A DNA stretch of 64,000 nt. It comes from Lachnospiraceae bacterium. Its GTDB lineage: Bacteria; Bacillota; Clostridia; Lachnospirales; Lachnospiraceae. The number at the start of each line of letters is the position of its first letter. The stretch's first letter is position 1. Below are positions 1-7,751 of this stretch, piece after piece. The DNA is taken from positions 36,028-100,027 of the forward strand of contig JAFRNR010000011.1 in NCBI GenBank assembly GCA_017430085.1, in the 5' to 3' direction. A program made the translations under genes and the position numbers. The notes beneath the pieces are model-generated. The model saw only the letters and a program-made list of their open reading frames with translations. It was not told the DNA's origin and did not search any database.

Positions 1-41
1 ATATAAATTGATGTATTCTGAACATTCAAAGGAGTTACGAT

Positions 42-509
42 ATGCTGCATCCTTCTTATTCTGAGCTGATGACCAAGGTCAACGAAGACGCCGGGCAGCC
101 CCTGGTGCAGAGCCGCTATACCATCGTGATGAGCACCGCGAAGCGGGCCCGCCAGCTGGTGGACAAGGGCTACCACTCCCTGCCGGACCACAACAAGAAG
201 CCGCTTTCCATCGCGGTGGAAGAACTGTATGACGGCGACATCCGGATCTTGACCGAAGAGGAGGACGCGGAATACCAGGAGCGCTTCGCCTCCAAACTGG
301 CGGAGGAAGCCGCCCGCCGCGCCGCCGCGGAAGCCGCGCGCCGCGCCGAGGAAGAAGCCCTGCGCCTGGCGGACCTGGAAGCCATGAAGAACGAAGAAGA
401 CGATGAGGAGGACGACGAAGAGGAAGAGGATTACCTTGACGACGCCGCCCTGGCCGCCGCGGCCGACGCCTTTTTCGCCGACGAAAAAGAGGATATCGGA
501 GAGGTCTGA
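42..509 (+). CDS. rpoZ: DNA-directed RNA polymerase subunit omega with acidic tail
   Basis: The first ~80 residues match the omega subunit, which helps assemble RNA polymerase by chaperoning beta': a short N-terminal helix, then the typical SRYTIVMSTAKRARQL segment and an EEL...I pattern. The start has a GGAG ribosome binding site 7 bases upstream. At 155 residues it is about twice the usual 60–90. The extra C-terminal half is an Ala/Glu/Arg-rich, probably helical stretch followed by a run of Asp and Glu. The stop codon overlaps the next start by one base (TGATG), so it is likely translationally coupled to rimO. Function is secure; the role of the tail is unknown. Confidence 0.93.
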   Translation: MLHPSYSELMTKVNEDAGQPLVQSRYTIVMSTAKRARQLVDKGYHSLPDHNKKPLSIAVEELYDGDIRILTEEEDAEYQERFASKLAEEAARRAAAEAARRAEEEALRLADLEAMKNEEDDEEDDEEEEDYLDDAALAAAADAFFADEKEDIGEV

Positions 510-1837
510 TGGCCGCCGTCCATTTTCTGTCCCTGGGATGCGATAAGAACCTGACGGATTCCGAAGCCATGCTGGGCCTGCTGCAGAAGGCGGGCCACCG
601 CTTCACGGACGATCCGTCGGAGGCCGACGTCATCGTCGTCAACACCTGCTCCTTCATCGGGGACGCCAAGGAAGAAAGCATTCAGGCCATCCTGGATATG
701 GCCTCCTATAAGGAAAACGGGAAGTGCCGCGCCCTGATCGCGGCCGGCTGCCTGGCGGAACGGTACAAGGACCAGATCCTGCAGGAACTGCCGGAACTGG
801 ACGCCGTACTGGGAACGGCCTCGTACCCGCACATCACCGAGGCGGTGGAAGCGGCCCTGGCCGAAAAGGACGCCCCGTTCGCCTGTTTTGAAGATAAGAA
901 CGCCCTGCCGCTCGTGCGGGAACGCATCCTGACCACCGGCGGTCATTACGCATATCTGAAGATCGCCGAAGGCTGTGACAAATATTGCACCTACTGCGCG
1001 ATCCCCTTCGTGCGGGGCCGCTACCGCAGCATCCCGATGGAGGAACTGCTGCTCCAGGCGCGCGCGCTGGCGGAAAAAGGCGTGCGGGAACTGATCCTGG
1101 TGGCGCAGGAGACCACGCTGTACGGGACGGACCTGTACGGCCGGAAAGCGCTGCCGGACCTGCTGAAAGAATTGGAGGAGATCCCCGGCATCGAATGGAT
1201 CCGCCTGCTGTACGGCTATCCGGAAGAACTGACGGAGGAAATGATCGAAACCATCGGCGCTTCCTCCAAGATCTGCCATTACCTGGACCTGCCCATCCAG
1301 CACGCCGCAGATACGGTGCTGGCCCGGATGGGACGGCATACGGACCGCCGGGAAGTAACGGAACTCATCCGCCGCCTGCGCGAACGCATCCCGGATATCG
1401 CCCTGCGGACCACCCTGATCGCGGGATTCCCCGGGGAAACGGAGGAGGAGCATCAGGAGAACCTGGCGTTTATCCGGGAGATCGGCTTCGACCGCCTCGG
1501 CGTCTTCTGCTATTCCCGCGAAGAAGGCACGGCTGCGTACAAAATGCCCGGCCAGGTCCCGAAACGCACGAAGGAGCGCCGCCGGAAAGAACTCATGCTG
1601 GCGCAGCAGGAGATCGCCTTTGAGAAGGCCCGCGCCATGAAAGGCCGCACGCTGGACGTCATGGTGGAAGGGTATCTGCCGGATGACGGCGTTTACGCGG
1701 GCCGCAGCTACATGGACGCGCCCGAAGTGGACGGCCTCGTATTTTTCGCGGATGACCGGGATCTGGAAAGCGGCCGCTTCGTGCGGGTGCGCGTCACGGA
1801 AGCCCGGGAGTATGATCTGGTGGGGGAAGTATTATGA
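509..1837 (+). CDS. rimO: Ribosomal protein S12 methylthiotransferase RimO
   Basis: This radical-SAM enzyme adds a methylthio group to a conserved aspartate of ribosomal protein S12. The N-terminal UPF0004 domain has cluster cysteines at C11, C47 and C81. The radical SAM motif is C156-x3-C160-x2-C163 within GCDKYCTYCAIPFVRG. The C-terminus carries a TRAM-like domain. Length (442 residues) is normal. The variant motif (AEGCDKYCTYC, then IPFVRGRYRS) and the short N-terminus favour RimO over the tRNA-modifying MiaB. The 3' end overlaps pgsA by four bases. Confidence 0.95.
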   Translation: MAAVHFLSLGCDKNLTDSEAMLGLLQKAGHRFTDDPSEADVIVVNTCSFIGDAKEESIQAILDMASYKENGKCRALIAAGCLAERYKDQILQELPELDAVLGTASYPHITEAVEAALAEKDAPFACFEDKNALPLVRERILTTGGHYAYLKIAEGCDKYCTYCAIPFVRGRYRSIPMEELLLQARALAEKGVRELILVAQETTLYGTDLYGRKALPDLLKELEEIPGIEWIRLLYGYPEELTEEMIETIGASSKICHYLDLPIQHAADTVLARMGRHTDRREVTELIRRLRERIPDIALRTTLIAGFPGETEEEHQENLAFIREIGFDRLGVFCYSREEGTAAYKMPGQVPKRTKERRRKELMLAQQEIAFEKARAMKGRTLDVMVEGYLPDDGVYAGRSYMDAPEVDGLVFFADDRDLESGRFVRVRVTEAREYDLVGEVL

Positions 1838-2379
1838 ATACACCCAACAAACTGACGGTCCTGCGGATGGCCCTGGTGCCGGTGATCGTGGCGGTCCTGT
1901 GTCTGGGACGGCCCGGAACGCTGTGGCTGTATATCGCCTGCGGCCTGTTCGTGATCGCTTCGCTGACGGACCTGCTGGACGGCCATCTGGCCCGGAAAAA
2001 CAACCAGGTCACCAATTTCGGCAAGTTCATGGACCCGCTGGCGGACAAACTGCTGGTCTGCTCCGTGCTGATCTGCCTCACCGAATGGGGGCTGGCGCCG
2101 GTCTGGGCCGTGATCGTGATCGTGGCCCGGGAGTTCGCCATCAGCGGCATCCGGCTGATCGCGGCGGAAAAAGGCATCGTCCTGGCCGCCAGCAAGATCG
2201 CGAAAGTGAAGACCAACGTGCAGGTGTTCTGGATCATCTGGCTGATGGCCGCCTGCCCGGAATGGAAGATCAAGGAACCGGTCGCACTGGTCCTCATGGC
2301 CGCGGCCGTGATCCTGACCATCGTATCGCTCATCGACTACGTCATCAAGAATAAAGACATTTTCAGGGAACAGACATGA
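1834..2379 (+). CDS. pgsA: CDP-diacylglycerol--glycerol-3-phosphate 3-phosphatidyltransferase
   Basis: This integral membrane enzyme makes phosphatidylglycerol phosphate from CDP-diacylglycerol and glycerol-3-phosphate, the committed step to anionic phospholipids. The CDP-alcohol phosphotransferase motif (D-G-x2-A-R-x8-G-x3-D-x3-D) is present as DGHLARK followed by GKFMDPLAD around residues 47–70. Several hydrophobic helices follow. The length of 181 residues is typical. It overlaps both neighbours by four bases (ATGA), so rpoZ, rimO, pgsA and the next gene form one tight transcription unit. Confidence 0.94.
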   Translation: MNTPNKLTVLRMALVPVIVAVLCLGRPGTLWLYIACGLFVIASLTDLLDGHLARKNNQVTNFGKFMDPLADKLLVCSVLICLTEWGLAPVWAVIVIVAREFAISGIRLIAAEKGIVLAASKIAKVKTNVQVFWIIWLMAACPEWKIKEPVALVLMAAAVILTIVSLIDYVIKNKDIFREQT

Positions 2380-2723
2380 TCTGGCTGAAGAAACTGTACT
2401 GGGGAGAAAAAGCCCGCGAAAAAGGCAAAAAACTGGTGCGCGCGGCGGAAGGCGGCAGGAAGAGCAAACTCGATTCCTGCTGGATGATCACGCTCTCCGG
2501 GTACCCGGAATGCCAGCTGGACCTGTTCAAATTATCGGACCTTAAGAGCAAACTGTTCAAGCCGGAGGAAATGGTCGTCCTGGGCCTGGCGGGTGACAAA
2601 GCGGAAGCGCTCGGCCTGCTGGAGCAGATGGCGGGCGACTGCCTGAAAGCGGGCGGCGGCGTGGCGCTCAAAACCTATTTCGCCGCGCAGGCCGTCACGA
2701 AGTGGAGGGGGGTGAGCGTATAG
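2376..2723 (+). CDS. Small conserved-looking protein of unknown function
   Basis: A 115-residue soluble protein that starts inside the pgsA stop (ATGA). The N-terminus is basic (KKLYWGEKAREKGKKL). The rest looks like an alpha/beta fold with alternating hydrophobic strands and a Gly-rich segment near residue 95. I see no catalytic motif, signal peptide or membrane helix. It precedes and overlaps a DUF2953-type gene. I recall similar small proteins beside DUF2953/GerW genes in other Clostridia, but cannot verify this. Coding status is supported by position and overlap; function is unknown. Confidence 0.7.
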   Translation: MIWLKKLYWGEKAREKGKKLVRAAEGGRKSKLDSCWMITLSGYPECQLDLFKLSDLKSKLFKPEEMVVLGLAGDKAEALGLLEQMAGDCLKAGGGVALKTYFAAQAVTKWRGVSV

Positions 2724-3823
2724 GTACCGTACTCGCCATCCTGCTGGGGATCCTGAAATGGATCGGGATCATCCTGGGCGGCCTGCTCGCCCTGATCCTG
2801 CTGATCGTGCTCCTGATCTGCCTGGTCCCCATCCGCTACCGGATCAAAGCCCGCGTCTCGGAGGGCGTCAAAGCCAAAGGCGACATCACCTGGCTGCTGC
2901 ATCTGATCCACGTGACGCTGGCCGCCATCAACGCCCAGATCCTGTGCAAGGTCAAAGCCCTGGGCATCTGCCTGAAAAAACTGCACCTCGGCAACTGGGG
3001 CGACGAAGAGGAAACGGCGGAGGCCGATGACGCTTCCGAACCCGAGGACACCGGGAAAACAGAAGAGAAAAAGGCCGGTCAGAAGGCCGATGAAAAAGAG
3101 GAGCCGGCCGGGAAAGAGGAGGCCGCCGCCCCGGACGGAAAAGAAAAAGCCTCTTCCAAGAAAAAAGACAAATACGAAGCGCTGTTCCAGGCCCTCGACG
3201 AGCGGGAAAAGAAAAAAGAAGAAGCCCGCGCCAAGGCAGAAAGAGGGGAAACGGAGGAAGCCTCTTCGGACGATCCTTCGAAGAAAACGTCCGAAAAACT
3301 GCAGGAACTCCTCGATAAAGTCTCGGAGTTCTGGGACGACGAAAAGAACCGGGACGCGGTGGCCCTCATCGAGCGCCAGCTGCTGCGGCTGGGCAAGCAC
3401 GTCGTGCCGACGCACTTCCTGCTGGAAGGCGAGATCGGCCTGAAGGATCCGGCGGCCACCGGGCAGCTGGTCGGGAAGATCTACCGCTTCTACCCGTTAT
3501 ACGGCGACCACATCCGGGTGAACGGCGTGTTCGACCGTCAGACGGTCAACCTGTATACCGAACTCAAAGGCCGGCTGCGCCTGGGGATCTTTGTGGAGAT
3601 CGCGCTGCGCCTGCTGCTCAACAAGCGCTGCCGGACCTGGCTGAAGCAGCTGCTGAAGAAAGACAAGAAGGACAAAAAAGGCAAACCGGATAAGACGGAA
3701 AATACCGGCAAAGCTGAGAAAACGGCAGAAACCGGCAAACCGGACAAGACGGAAAAACGTGACAAACCGGACAAGTCCGGCAAGACCGAAAAGAAACCGA
3801 ACAAGAAAAGCGGGAGGAAATAA
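2702..3823 (+). CDS. DUF2953-type membrane-anchored protein with charged low-complexity regions
   Basis: The likely start is GTG at 2702, inside the end of the previous gene. Residues ~8–32 form one hydrophobic helix followed by a basic PIRYRIKARV segment. Residues ~105–205 are a Lys/Glu-rich low-complexity linker. Residues ~205–320 contain the DUF2953-like region, with LEGEIGLKDPAATGQLVG and a Tyr-Pro-Leu-Tyr-Gly element typical of the family beside GerW/YtfJ in spore formers. The tail after ~325 is a degenerate Lys-rich repeat around a D-K-T-E/G-K-x unit. Function is unknown; a sporulation role is inferred from the neighbouring gerW. Confidence 0.75.
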   Translation: MEGGERIGTVLAILLGILKWIGIILGGLLALILLIVLLICLVPIRYRIKARVSEGVKAKGDITWLLHLIHVTLAAINAQILCKVKALGICLKKLHLGNWGDEEETAEADDASEPEDTGKTEEKKAGQKADEKEEPAGKEEAAAPDGKEKASSKKKDKYEALFQALDEREKKKEEARAKAERGETEEASSDDPSKKTSEKLQELLDKVSEFWDDEKNRDAVALIERQLLRLGKHVVPTHFLLEGEIGLKDPAATGQLVGKIYRFYPLYGDHIRVNGVFDRQTVNLYTELKGRLRLGIFVEIALRLLLNKRCRTWLKQLLKKDKKDKKGKPDKTENTGKAEKTAETGKPDKTEKRDKPDKSGKTEKKPNKKSGRK

Positions 3824-3825
3824 CG

Positions 3826-4236
3826 ATGGCGGAAGCAAAAAACAAATTCGGCACGACCATGGAATCCATGTTCGAAAGCATGAAAGGTCTGATCAGTTCC
3901 AAGACCGTGGTGGGAGAGCCGGTCATCATCAATGAGAACACCTTTGTTCTGCCGCTGATGGACGTTTCCGTCGGCGTGGGAGCCGGTGCCACGGTGAGCG
4001 AAAACTCCGGCCGGAACCTGGGCGGCGGCGCCCTGGGGGCCAAGTACTCGCCCAGCGCCGTGCTCGTGGTGCAGGACGGCGTGGCCCGCATCATCAACAT
4101 CCAGGAGCAGGACAAGCTGGTCCACCTGATCGAGTCCGCCCCGGATACGGTCAACCGATTGCTGTCTGCGTTCCATAAGAAAAACAAAAAGGTCGACGCG
4201 GCGGTGGAAAGCGCGTTCGACGATCTGGAGATCTAA
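3826..4236 (+). CDS. gerW: GerW/YtfJ family sporulation protein
   Basis: This 136-residue protein matches the GerW (YtfJ) family, known in Bacillus subtilis as a spore protein needed for germination with some germinants. Family features include an N-terminal helix with MFESMKGLIS, a VVGEPVIINENTFVLPLMDVSVG core, a Gly-rich GGGALG stretch and a beta-strand ending in VVQDG. It follows the DUF2953 gene by two bases, the usual pairing in spore formers. It is the clearest sign that this lineage sporulates. Confidence 0.9.
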   Translation: MAEAKNKFGTTMESMFESMKGLISSKTVVGEPVIINENTFVLPLMDVSVGVGAGATVSENSGRNLGGGALGAKYSPSAVLVVQDGVARIINIQEQDKLVHLIESAPDTVNRLLSAFHKKNKKVDAAVESAFDDLEI

Positions 4237-4238
4237 AA

Positions 4239-4268
4239 AAATCCGGAAAATTCCGCATTTTTTGAAAA
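4239..4268 (+). terminator. Possible weak terminator after gerW
   Basis: A short palindrome (CCGGAAAATTCCG) just after the gerW stop is followed by a T-run. The stem is short, so termination may be partial. Confidence 0.4.
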
Positions 4269-4275
4269 TTGCCTC

Positions 4276-4304
4276 TTGCATTTTCGGTGAGGCTTTGCTA
4301 TAGT
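4276..4304 (+). promoter_or_regulatory. Promoter of rpmB
   Basis: TTGCAT and TATAGT are separated by 17 bases, 51 bases upstream of the rpmB start. A GC-rich leader (GTTGCGGCTTTTGCCGC) and an AAGGAGG site follow. Confidence 0.75.
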
Positions 4305-4354
4305 ATCGCTGTTGCGGCTTTTGCCGCATCAGTTTATCGTAAGGAGGTGCTGTC

Positions 4355-4540
4355 ATGGCGAAATGTGCTGTTTGCGGAAAGGGCGTGCATTTTGGAAACA
4401 ATGTGAGCCATTCTCATAGACGTTCCAACCATATCTGGAAGCCCAATGTGAAGTCTGTTCGCGTGAAAGTCGGTGAGGGAACGCAAAAGATGTATGTTTG
4501 CACTTCCTGCCTGAGATCCGGCAAAGTAGAAAGAGCATAA
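4355..4540 (+). CDS. rpmB: 50S ribosomal protein L28
   Basis: A 61-residue L28 of the zinc-binding type, with cysteine pairs CAVC near the N-terminus and CTSC near the C-terminus, and the family's N-x-V-S-H-S-H-R-R and KPN segments. It has a strong AAGGAGG ribosome binding site, its own promoter and a downstream hairpin. Its position just ahead of asp23–fakA–recG is the order known from Bacillus subtilis. Confidence 0.96.
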   Translation: MAKCAVCGKGVHFGNNVSHSHRRSNHIWKPNVKSVRVKVGEGTQKMYVCTSCLRSGKVERA

Positions 4541-4563
4541 CTTTTCTCTGCACAATAGAAACG

Positions 4564-4604
4564 GCCCCGGGAAGTTTCGGCAGCGGAACGCCCGGGGCAT
4601 TTCT
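4564..4604 (+). terminator. Rho-independent terminator after rpmB
   Basis: GCCCCGGG (4564–4571) pairs perfectly with CCCGGGGC (4591–4598), followed by a short T-rich run. Confidence 0.7.
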
Positions 4605-4651
4605 TTGCCCGGGACCGGCTGTTTTTCAGCAAATCTTTCTCAACAATACAG

Positions 4652-4680
4652 TTGATTTTTATGCATGTATCCTGTAAAAT
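4652..4680 (+). promoter_or_regulatory. Promoter of the TetR-type gene
   Basis: TTGATT and TAAAAT with a 17-base spacer. The leader between this and the gene holds a long hairpin: AAGCCGGA at 4700–4707 pairs with TCCGGCTT at 4727–4734. Confidence 0.65.
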
Positions 4681-4755
4681 TAATAAGACCAACTTCCTAA
4701 AGCCGGACTGTTGCGTCATAGGCGCATCCGGCTTGCACCATGAGAGGCTGAGACT

Positions 4756-5307
4756 ATGAGAAAACAAAGTAAAAGAGTTGCGATCACAAAAGAAGCCATC
4801 GAATCCGCCTATTTCGAAGTGCTGACCGCGAACCCCGGCAAAAAAGTCACGGTAAAAGAGATCTGCGAGGTGGCGCAGGTGAACCGGACCACTTTCTACA
4901 AATACTATCAGGACGCGGAACAGCTCGGCGAAGTCGTCCGCTCCGGCATGATGGACTATCTGGAAAAACTGCTGAAGGAAACGATCCCCGAAGACCGTTC
5001 CGACATGTATGAATTCGTCTCCCGCCTCATCACGGCAATCTACCGCGACAAAAAAGTCCGCAGCATGTTCCTGCTCAAGAACGGCGACGGGACGCATAAA
5101 GGCTTTTTTGAACTGCTGTGGAAATACTATTATTCCCCTAAATACGGTGCAACGCTGTCGGAAGAAGACTGGATCCGCGTGACCTACTGCAATTCCGCGG
5201 TCGTCGGGCTCGTAGACGCCTGGATCAAGGACGGCATGCAGATCTCGCCGGAGAAGATCGCCAACAGCGTGATTTTCTATGATAAGAGCATCCGCCGCAA
5301 CAAATAA
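4756..5307 (+). CDS. TetR/AcrR family transcriptional regulator
   Basis: A 183-residue protein. The N-terminal helix-turn-helix spans about residues 10–55, with the TetR signature KVTVKEICEVAQVNRTTFYKYY. The rest is a helical, probably ligand-binding and dimerising domain with no recognised ligand specificity. It resembles the DhaS/YfiR-like TetR subgroup. It has its own promoter and leader hairpin, and its target is not obvious from the neighbourhood. It may act on itself or on a distant locus. Confidence 0.85.
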   Translation: MRKQSKRVAITKEAIESAYFEVLTANPGKKVTVKEICEVAQVNRTTFYKYYQDAEQLGEVVRSGMMDYLEKLLKETIPEDRSDMYEFVSRLITAIYRDKKVRSMFLLKNGDGTHKGFFELLWKYYYSPKYGATLSEEDWIRVTYCNSAVVGLVDAWIKDGMQISPEKIANSVIFYDKSIRRNK

Positions 5308-5308
5308 C

Positions 5309-5336
5309 TTGCATTTTGCGGGAAAATGTGTATAGT
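5309..5336 (+). promoter_or_regulatory. Promoter of asp23–fakA
   Basis: TTGCAT and TATAGT with a 16-base spacer. The hexamers are identical to those of the rpmB promoter. Confidence 0.7.
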
Positions 5337-5374
5337 TGTTGTTTAACCTGCTTTTATGTGAAAGGAGAAAGCTC

Positions 5375-5731
5375 ATGAAAGCAACGATCAAAACAGAACA
5401 GGGCGAAGTGATCATCGATACCGAAGTGATCGCGAAATACGCCGGTGCCGTCGCCGTAGAGTGCTTCGGCGTCGTGGGCATGGCCGCCATGAATATGAAG
5501 GACGGCATCGCCCAGCTGCTGAAGAAGGAAAATCTGGCGCAGGGCATCAGCGTGCAGGTGAACGAAGGCAAACTCCTGCTGGAGTTCCATGTGATCGTCG
5601 CGTACGGCGTCAGCATCGCGGCCGTCTCGGACAACCTGGTCGAAAACGTAAAGTACAAAGTGGAAGCCTTTACCGGGATCCCGGTGGAAAAGGTGAATGT
5701 TTTTGTGGAAGGCGTTCGCCTGATCGATTAA
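5375..5731 (+). CDS. Asp23/Gls24 family envelope stress protein (YloU-like)
   Basis: A 118-residue Asp23-family protein. Members such as AmaP/Asp23 of Staphylococcus sit at the membrane and affect envelope homeostasis. Visible features are a strand-rich start (TEQGEVIIDTEVIAKYAG), a central GVVGMA segment and the C-terminal VNVFVEGV pattern. I chose ATG 5375 because AAAGGAGAAAGCTC precedes it with good spacing; the in-frame ATG 39 bases earlier has no ribosome binding site. It leads the fakA-like gene by 19 bases, the conserved yloU–yloV pairing. Confidence 0.9.
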   Translation: MKATIKTEQGEVIIDTEVIAKYAGAVAVECFGVVGMAAMNMKDGIAQLLKKENLAQGISVQVNEGKLLLEFHVIVAYGVSIAAVSDNLVENVKYKVEAFTGIPVEKVNVFVEGVRLID

Positions 5732-5750
5732 TACCCGGAGGAAACAGGGC

Positions 5751-7454
5751 GTGGCTACCTATCAACTGAATGCTTCCCGTCTGATGAGTCTGTTCCTTTC
5801 CGGAGCGGCGACGCTGGAAGCCAACAAGAGCTGGATCAATGACTTGAACGTGTTCCCGGTGCCGGACGGCGATACGGGGACGAATATGACCATGACGGTC
5901 TCATCTGCCGTCAAGGAACTGGGCAAACTGAATGACCCGGACATGCAGGCCGTGGCGAAGGCGATCTCCTTCGGCTCCCTGCGCGGCGCGCGCGGCAACA
6001 GCGGCGTGATCCTGTCCCAGCTGTTCCGCGGCTTCTGCAAAGTGGTGCAGGAGCAGCCCTTCCTGGACGTCAACAGTATTTCCGAAGCCGTGAATAAGGC
6101 CGTGGAGACCGCGTATAAAGCGGTCATGAAGCCCAAGGAGGGCACCATCCTGACCGTGGCCCGCGGCATGGCGGATTACTGGACGGAGCACTCGCAGGAA
6201 GAGACCGATCTGGAGAAGCTGCTCGCCAACACCGTGCAGCACGGCGAAGAAGTCCTGGCCCAGACGCCGGAACTGCTGCCCGTGCTGAAAGAGGCGGGCG
6301 TGGTGGACTCCGGCGGCCAGGGCCTGGTCGTCTTCCTGAAAGGCGCCTATTCCTGCCTGATGGGCCAGGAGATCGCAGCGGCGGCCCCGGCCGGCGTGGC
6401 GGCGGACGGCACCATGAGCCATGAGGAAGTGTTCGTCAACAACGAGAATCTGGGCGAGATCACCTTCGGCTACTGCACGGAGTTCCTCATCAACCTGACC
6501 AGACCCATGACCGAAGAGGAAGAAAGCGGTTTCCGCGGCTATCTGGAAAGCCTGGGCGACTCCATCGTCATGGTGGCGGACGAAGAGATCTGCAAGGTCC
6601 ACGTCCACACGAACGATCCCGGCCTGGCCATCCAGAAGGCGCTGACCTTCGGCGGCCTGACCAATATGAAGATCGACAACATGCGCTTCGAGCATGAGGA
6701 AAAACTGATCCGCGACGCTTCCCGCATCGCGGCCGCGGCCAAGGCCGAGGTCAAGAAAGCGGAAGAGCCGGAGCAGAAAGAGGAAGAGTGGAAGGAAGTC
6801 GGCTTTGTCGTCACTGCCGCCGGCAAGGGCCTGCGGGAGATCTTCAAGAGCCTGAACACGGACGTCGTGGTGGAAGGCGGCCAGACCATGAACCCCAGTA
6901 CGGAGGACCTGCTGGAGGCCATCGCCAAAGTGCCGGCACACACCGTGTTCGTCTTCCCGAACAACAAGAACATCATCCTCGCGGCGCAGCAGGCGCGGGA
7001 ACTGACGCAGGACAAGCGCGTGATCGTGATCCCTACGTGCACGATCCCGGAAGGCATCAGCTGCCTCGTGAGCTACGACCAGAGCGCAAGCCCGGAGGAG
7101 AACGAACAGCAGATGCTCGAGGTGCGGCAGACCGTGCAGAGCGGCGAAGTGACCTACTCCGTGCGCGCCACCTCCATCGGCGGCAAGAAGATCCGCAAGG
7201 GCGACGTGATGGGCCTGGGCGGTCCGGACGGCCTCTACGCGGTGGGCCGCAAGCTGCATGACGTGACGCTGGAGACCGTGGCAGCCATGATGAATGACGA
7301 CGCCAGCGTGATCTCCATCTACTCCGGCGCGGACGTCTCCGACGTGGACGCGGGCAAGCTGGCCGACGCCCTGACGCGCCAGTACACGGGCTGCGACGTG
7401 GAACTCTACCGCGGCGACCAGCCGGTCTACTACTACATCATCTCGGTGGAATAA
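5751..7454 (+). CDS. fakA: DAK2 domain protein, FakA-like fatty acid kinase (YloV)
   Basis: A 567-residue protein starting at GTG after GGAGGAAACAGGGC. The N-terminal DAK2/DhaL nucleotide-binding domain shows NVFPVPDGDTGTNM around residues 28–42 and GARGNSGVILSQLF at ~82–95. A middle domain with VDSGGQGLVVF and a C-terminal DegV-like region follow. In Staphylococcus, FakA phosphorylates fatty acids bound to FakB (DegV) partners, giving acyl-phosphate for phospholipid synthesis. A second DAK2 protein lies at 33209–34858 and a DegV protein at 36186–37121, so this genome has at least two kinase paralogues. Confidence 0.9.
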   Translation: MATYQLNASRLMSLFLSGAATLEANKSWINDLNVFPVPDGDTGTNMTMTVSSAVKELGKLNDPDMQAVAKAISFGSLRGARGNSGVILSQLFRGFCKVVQEQPFLDVNSISEAVNKAVETAYKAVMKPKEGTILTVARGMADYWTEHSQEETDLEKLLANTVQHGEEVLAQTPELLPVLKEAGVVDSGGQGLVVFLKGAYSCLMGQEIAAAAPAGVAADGTMSHEEVFVNNENLGEITFGYCTEFLINLTRPMTEEEESGFRGYLESLGDSIVMVADEEICKVHVHTNDPGLAIQKALTFGGLTNMKIDNMRFEHEEKLIRDASRIAAAAKAEVKKAEEPEQKEEEWKEVGFVVTAAGKGLREIFKSLNTDVVVEGGQTMNPSTEDLLEAIAKVPAHTVFVFPNNKNIILAAQQARELTQDKRVIVIPTCTIPEGISCLVSYDQSASPEENEQQMLEVRQTVQSGEVTYSVRATSIGGKKIRKGDVMGLGGPDGLYAVGRKLHDVTLETVAAMMNDDASVISIYSGADVSDVDAGKLADALTRQYTGCDVELYRGDQPVYYYIISVE

Positions 7455-7479
7455 CACCGGAACAGATAAGAACAGGACA

Positions 7480-7513
7480 ATACGGACAAGGGGGACTCCT
7501 TTGTCCGTATTTT
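7480..7513 (+). terminator. Rho-independent terminator after fakA
   Basis: ATACGGACAA (7480–7489) pairs perfectly with TTGTCCGTAT (7501–7510), extended inwards by GG/CC, with T bases after it. Confidence 0.8.
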
Positions 7514-7540
7514 GCAAAAAAGCGCTAACTGTTCAAAACC

Positions 7541-7730
7541 CTTGTCGGATCTGACAAATTGAAGCGTCAAGATCCTTTTGTAAGCAACAATTTGTCCGAT
7601 CCGATAGGGCGGTGACTTACAGAAACCGCCCCCACATGAGCAAAAACAAGATTTCATTCCTTCAATCTATTCAAAGTCTTGTTTTTGCGAATGAGGGGAA
7701 GGGTTCTGAACAGTTACGGTCAGAACCCTT
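7541..7730. repeat. Cluster of four inverted repeats between fakA and recG
   Basis: The 297-base gap between fakA and recG has no convincing gene. After the terminator it holds successive inverted repeats: an imperfect one with arms at about 7545–7561 and 7588–7604, GGGCGGT/ACCGCCC at 7607–7631, CAAAAACAAGA/TCTTGTTTTTG at 7641–7687, and AAGGGTTCTGA/TCAGAACCCTT at 7699–7730. The last lies 22 bases before the recG start, so it could influence recG expression. Confidence 0.7.
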
Positions 7731-7751
7731 GCCTAAAAAGGAGCACCGCGC

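Noticed and set aside
5901..7517. 538-codon minus-strand frame opposite fakA
   Set aside because: Antisense shadow of the DAK2 gene with no recognisable motif.
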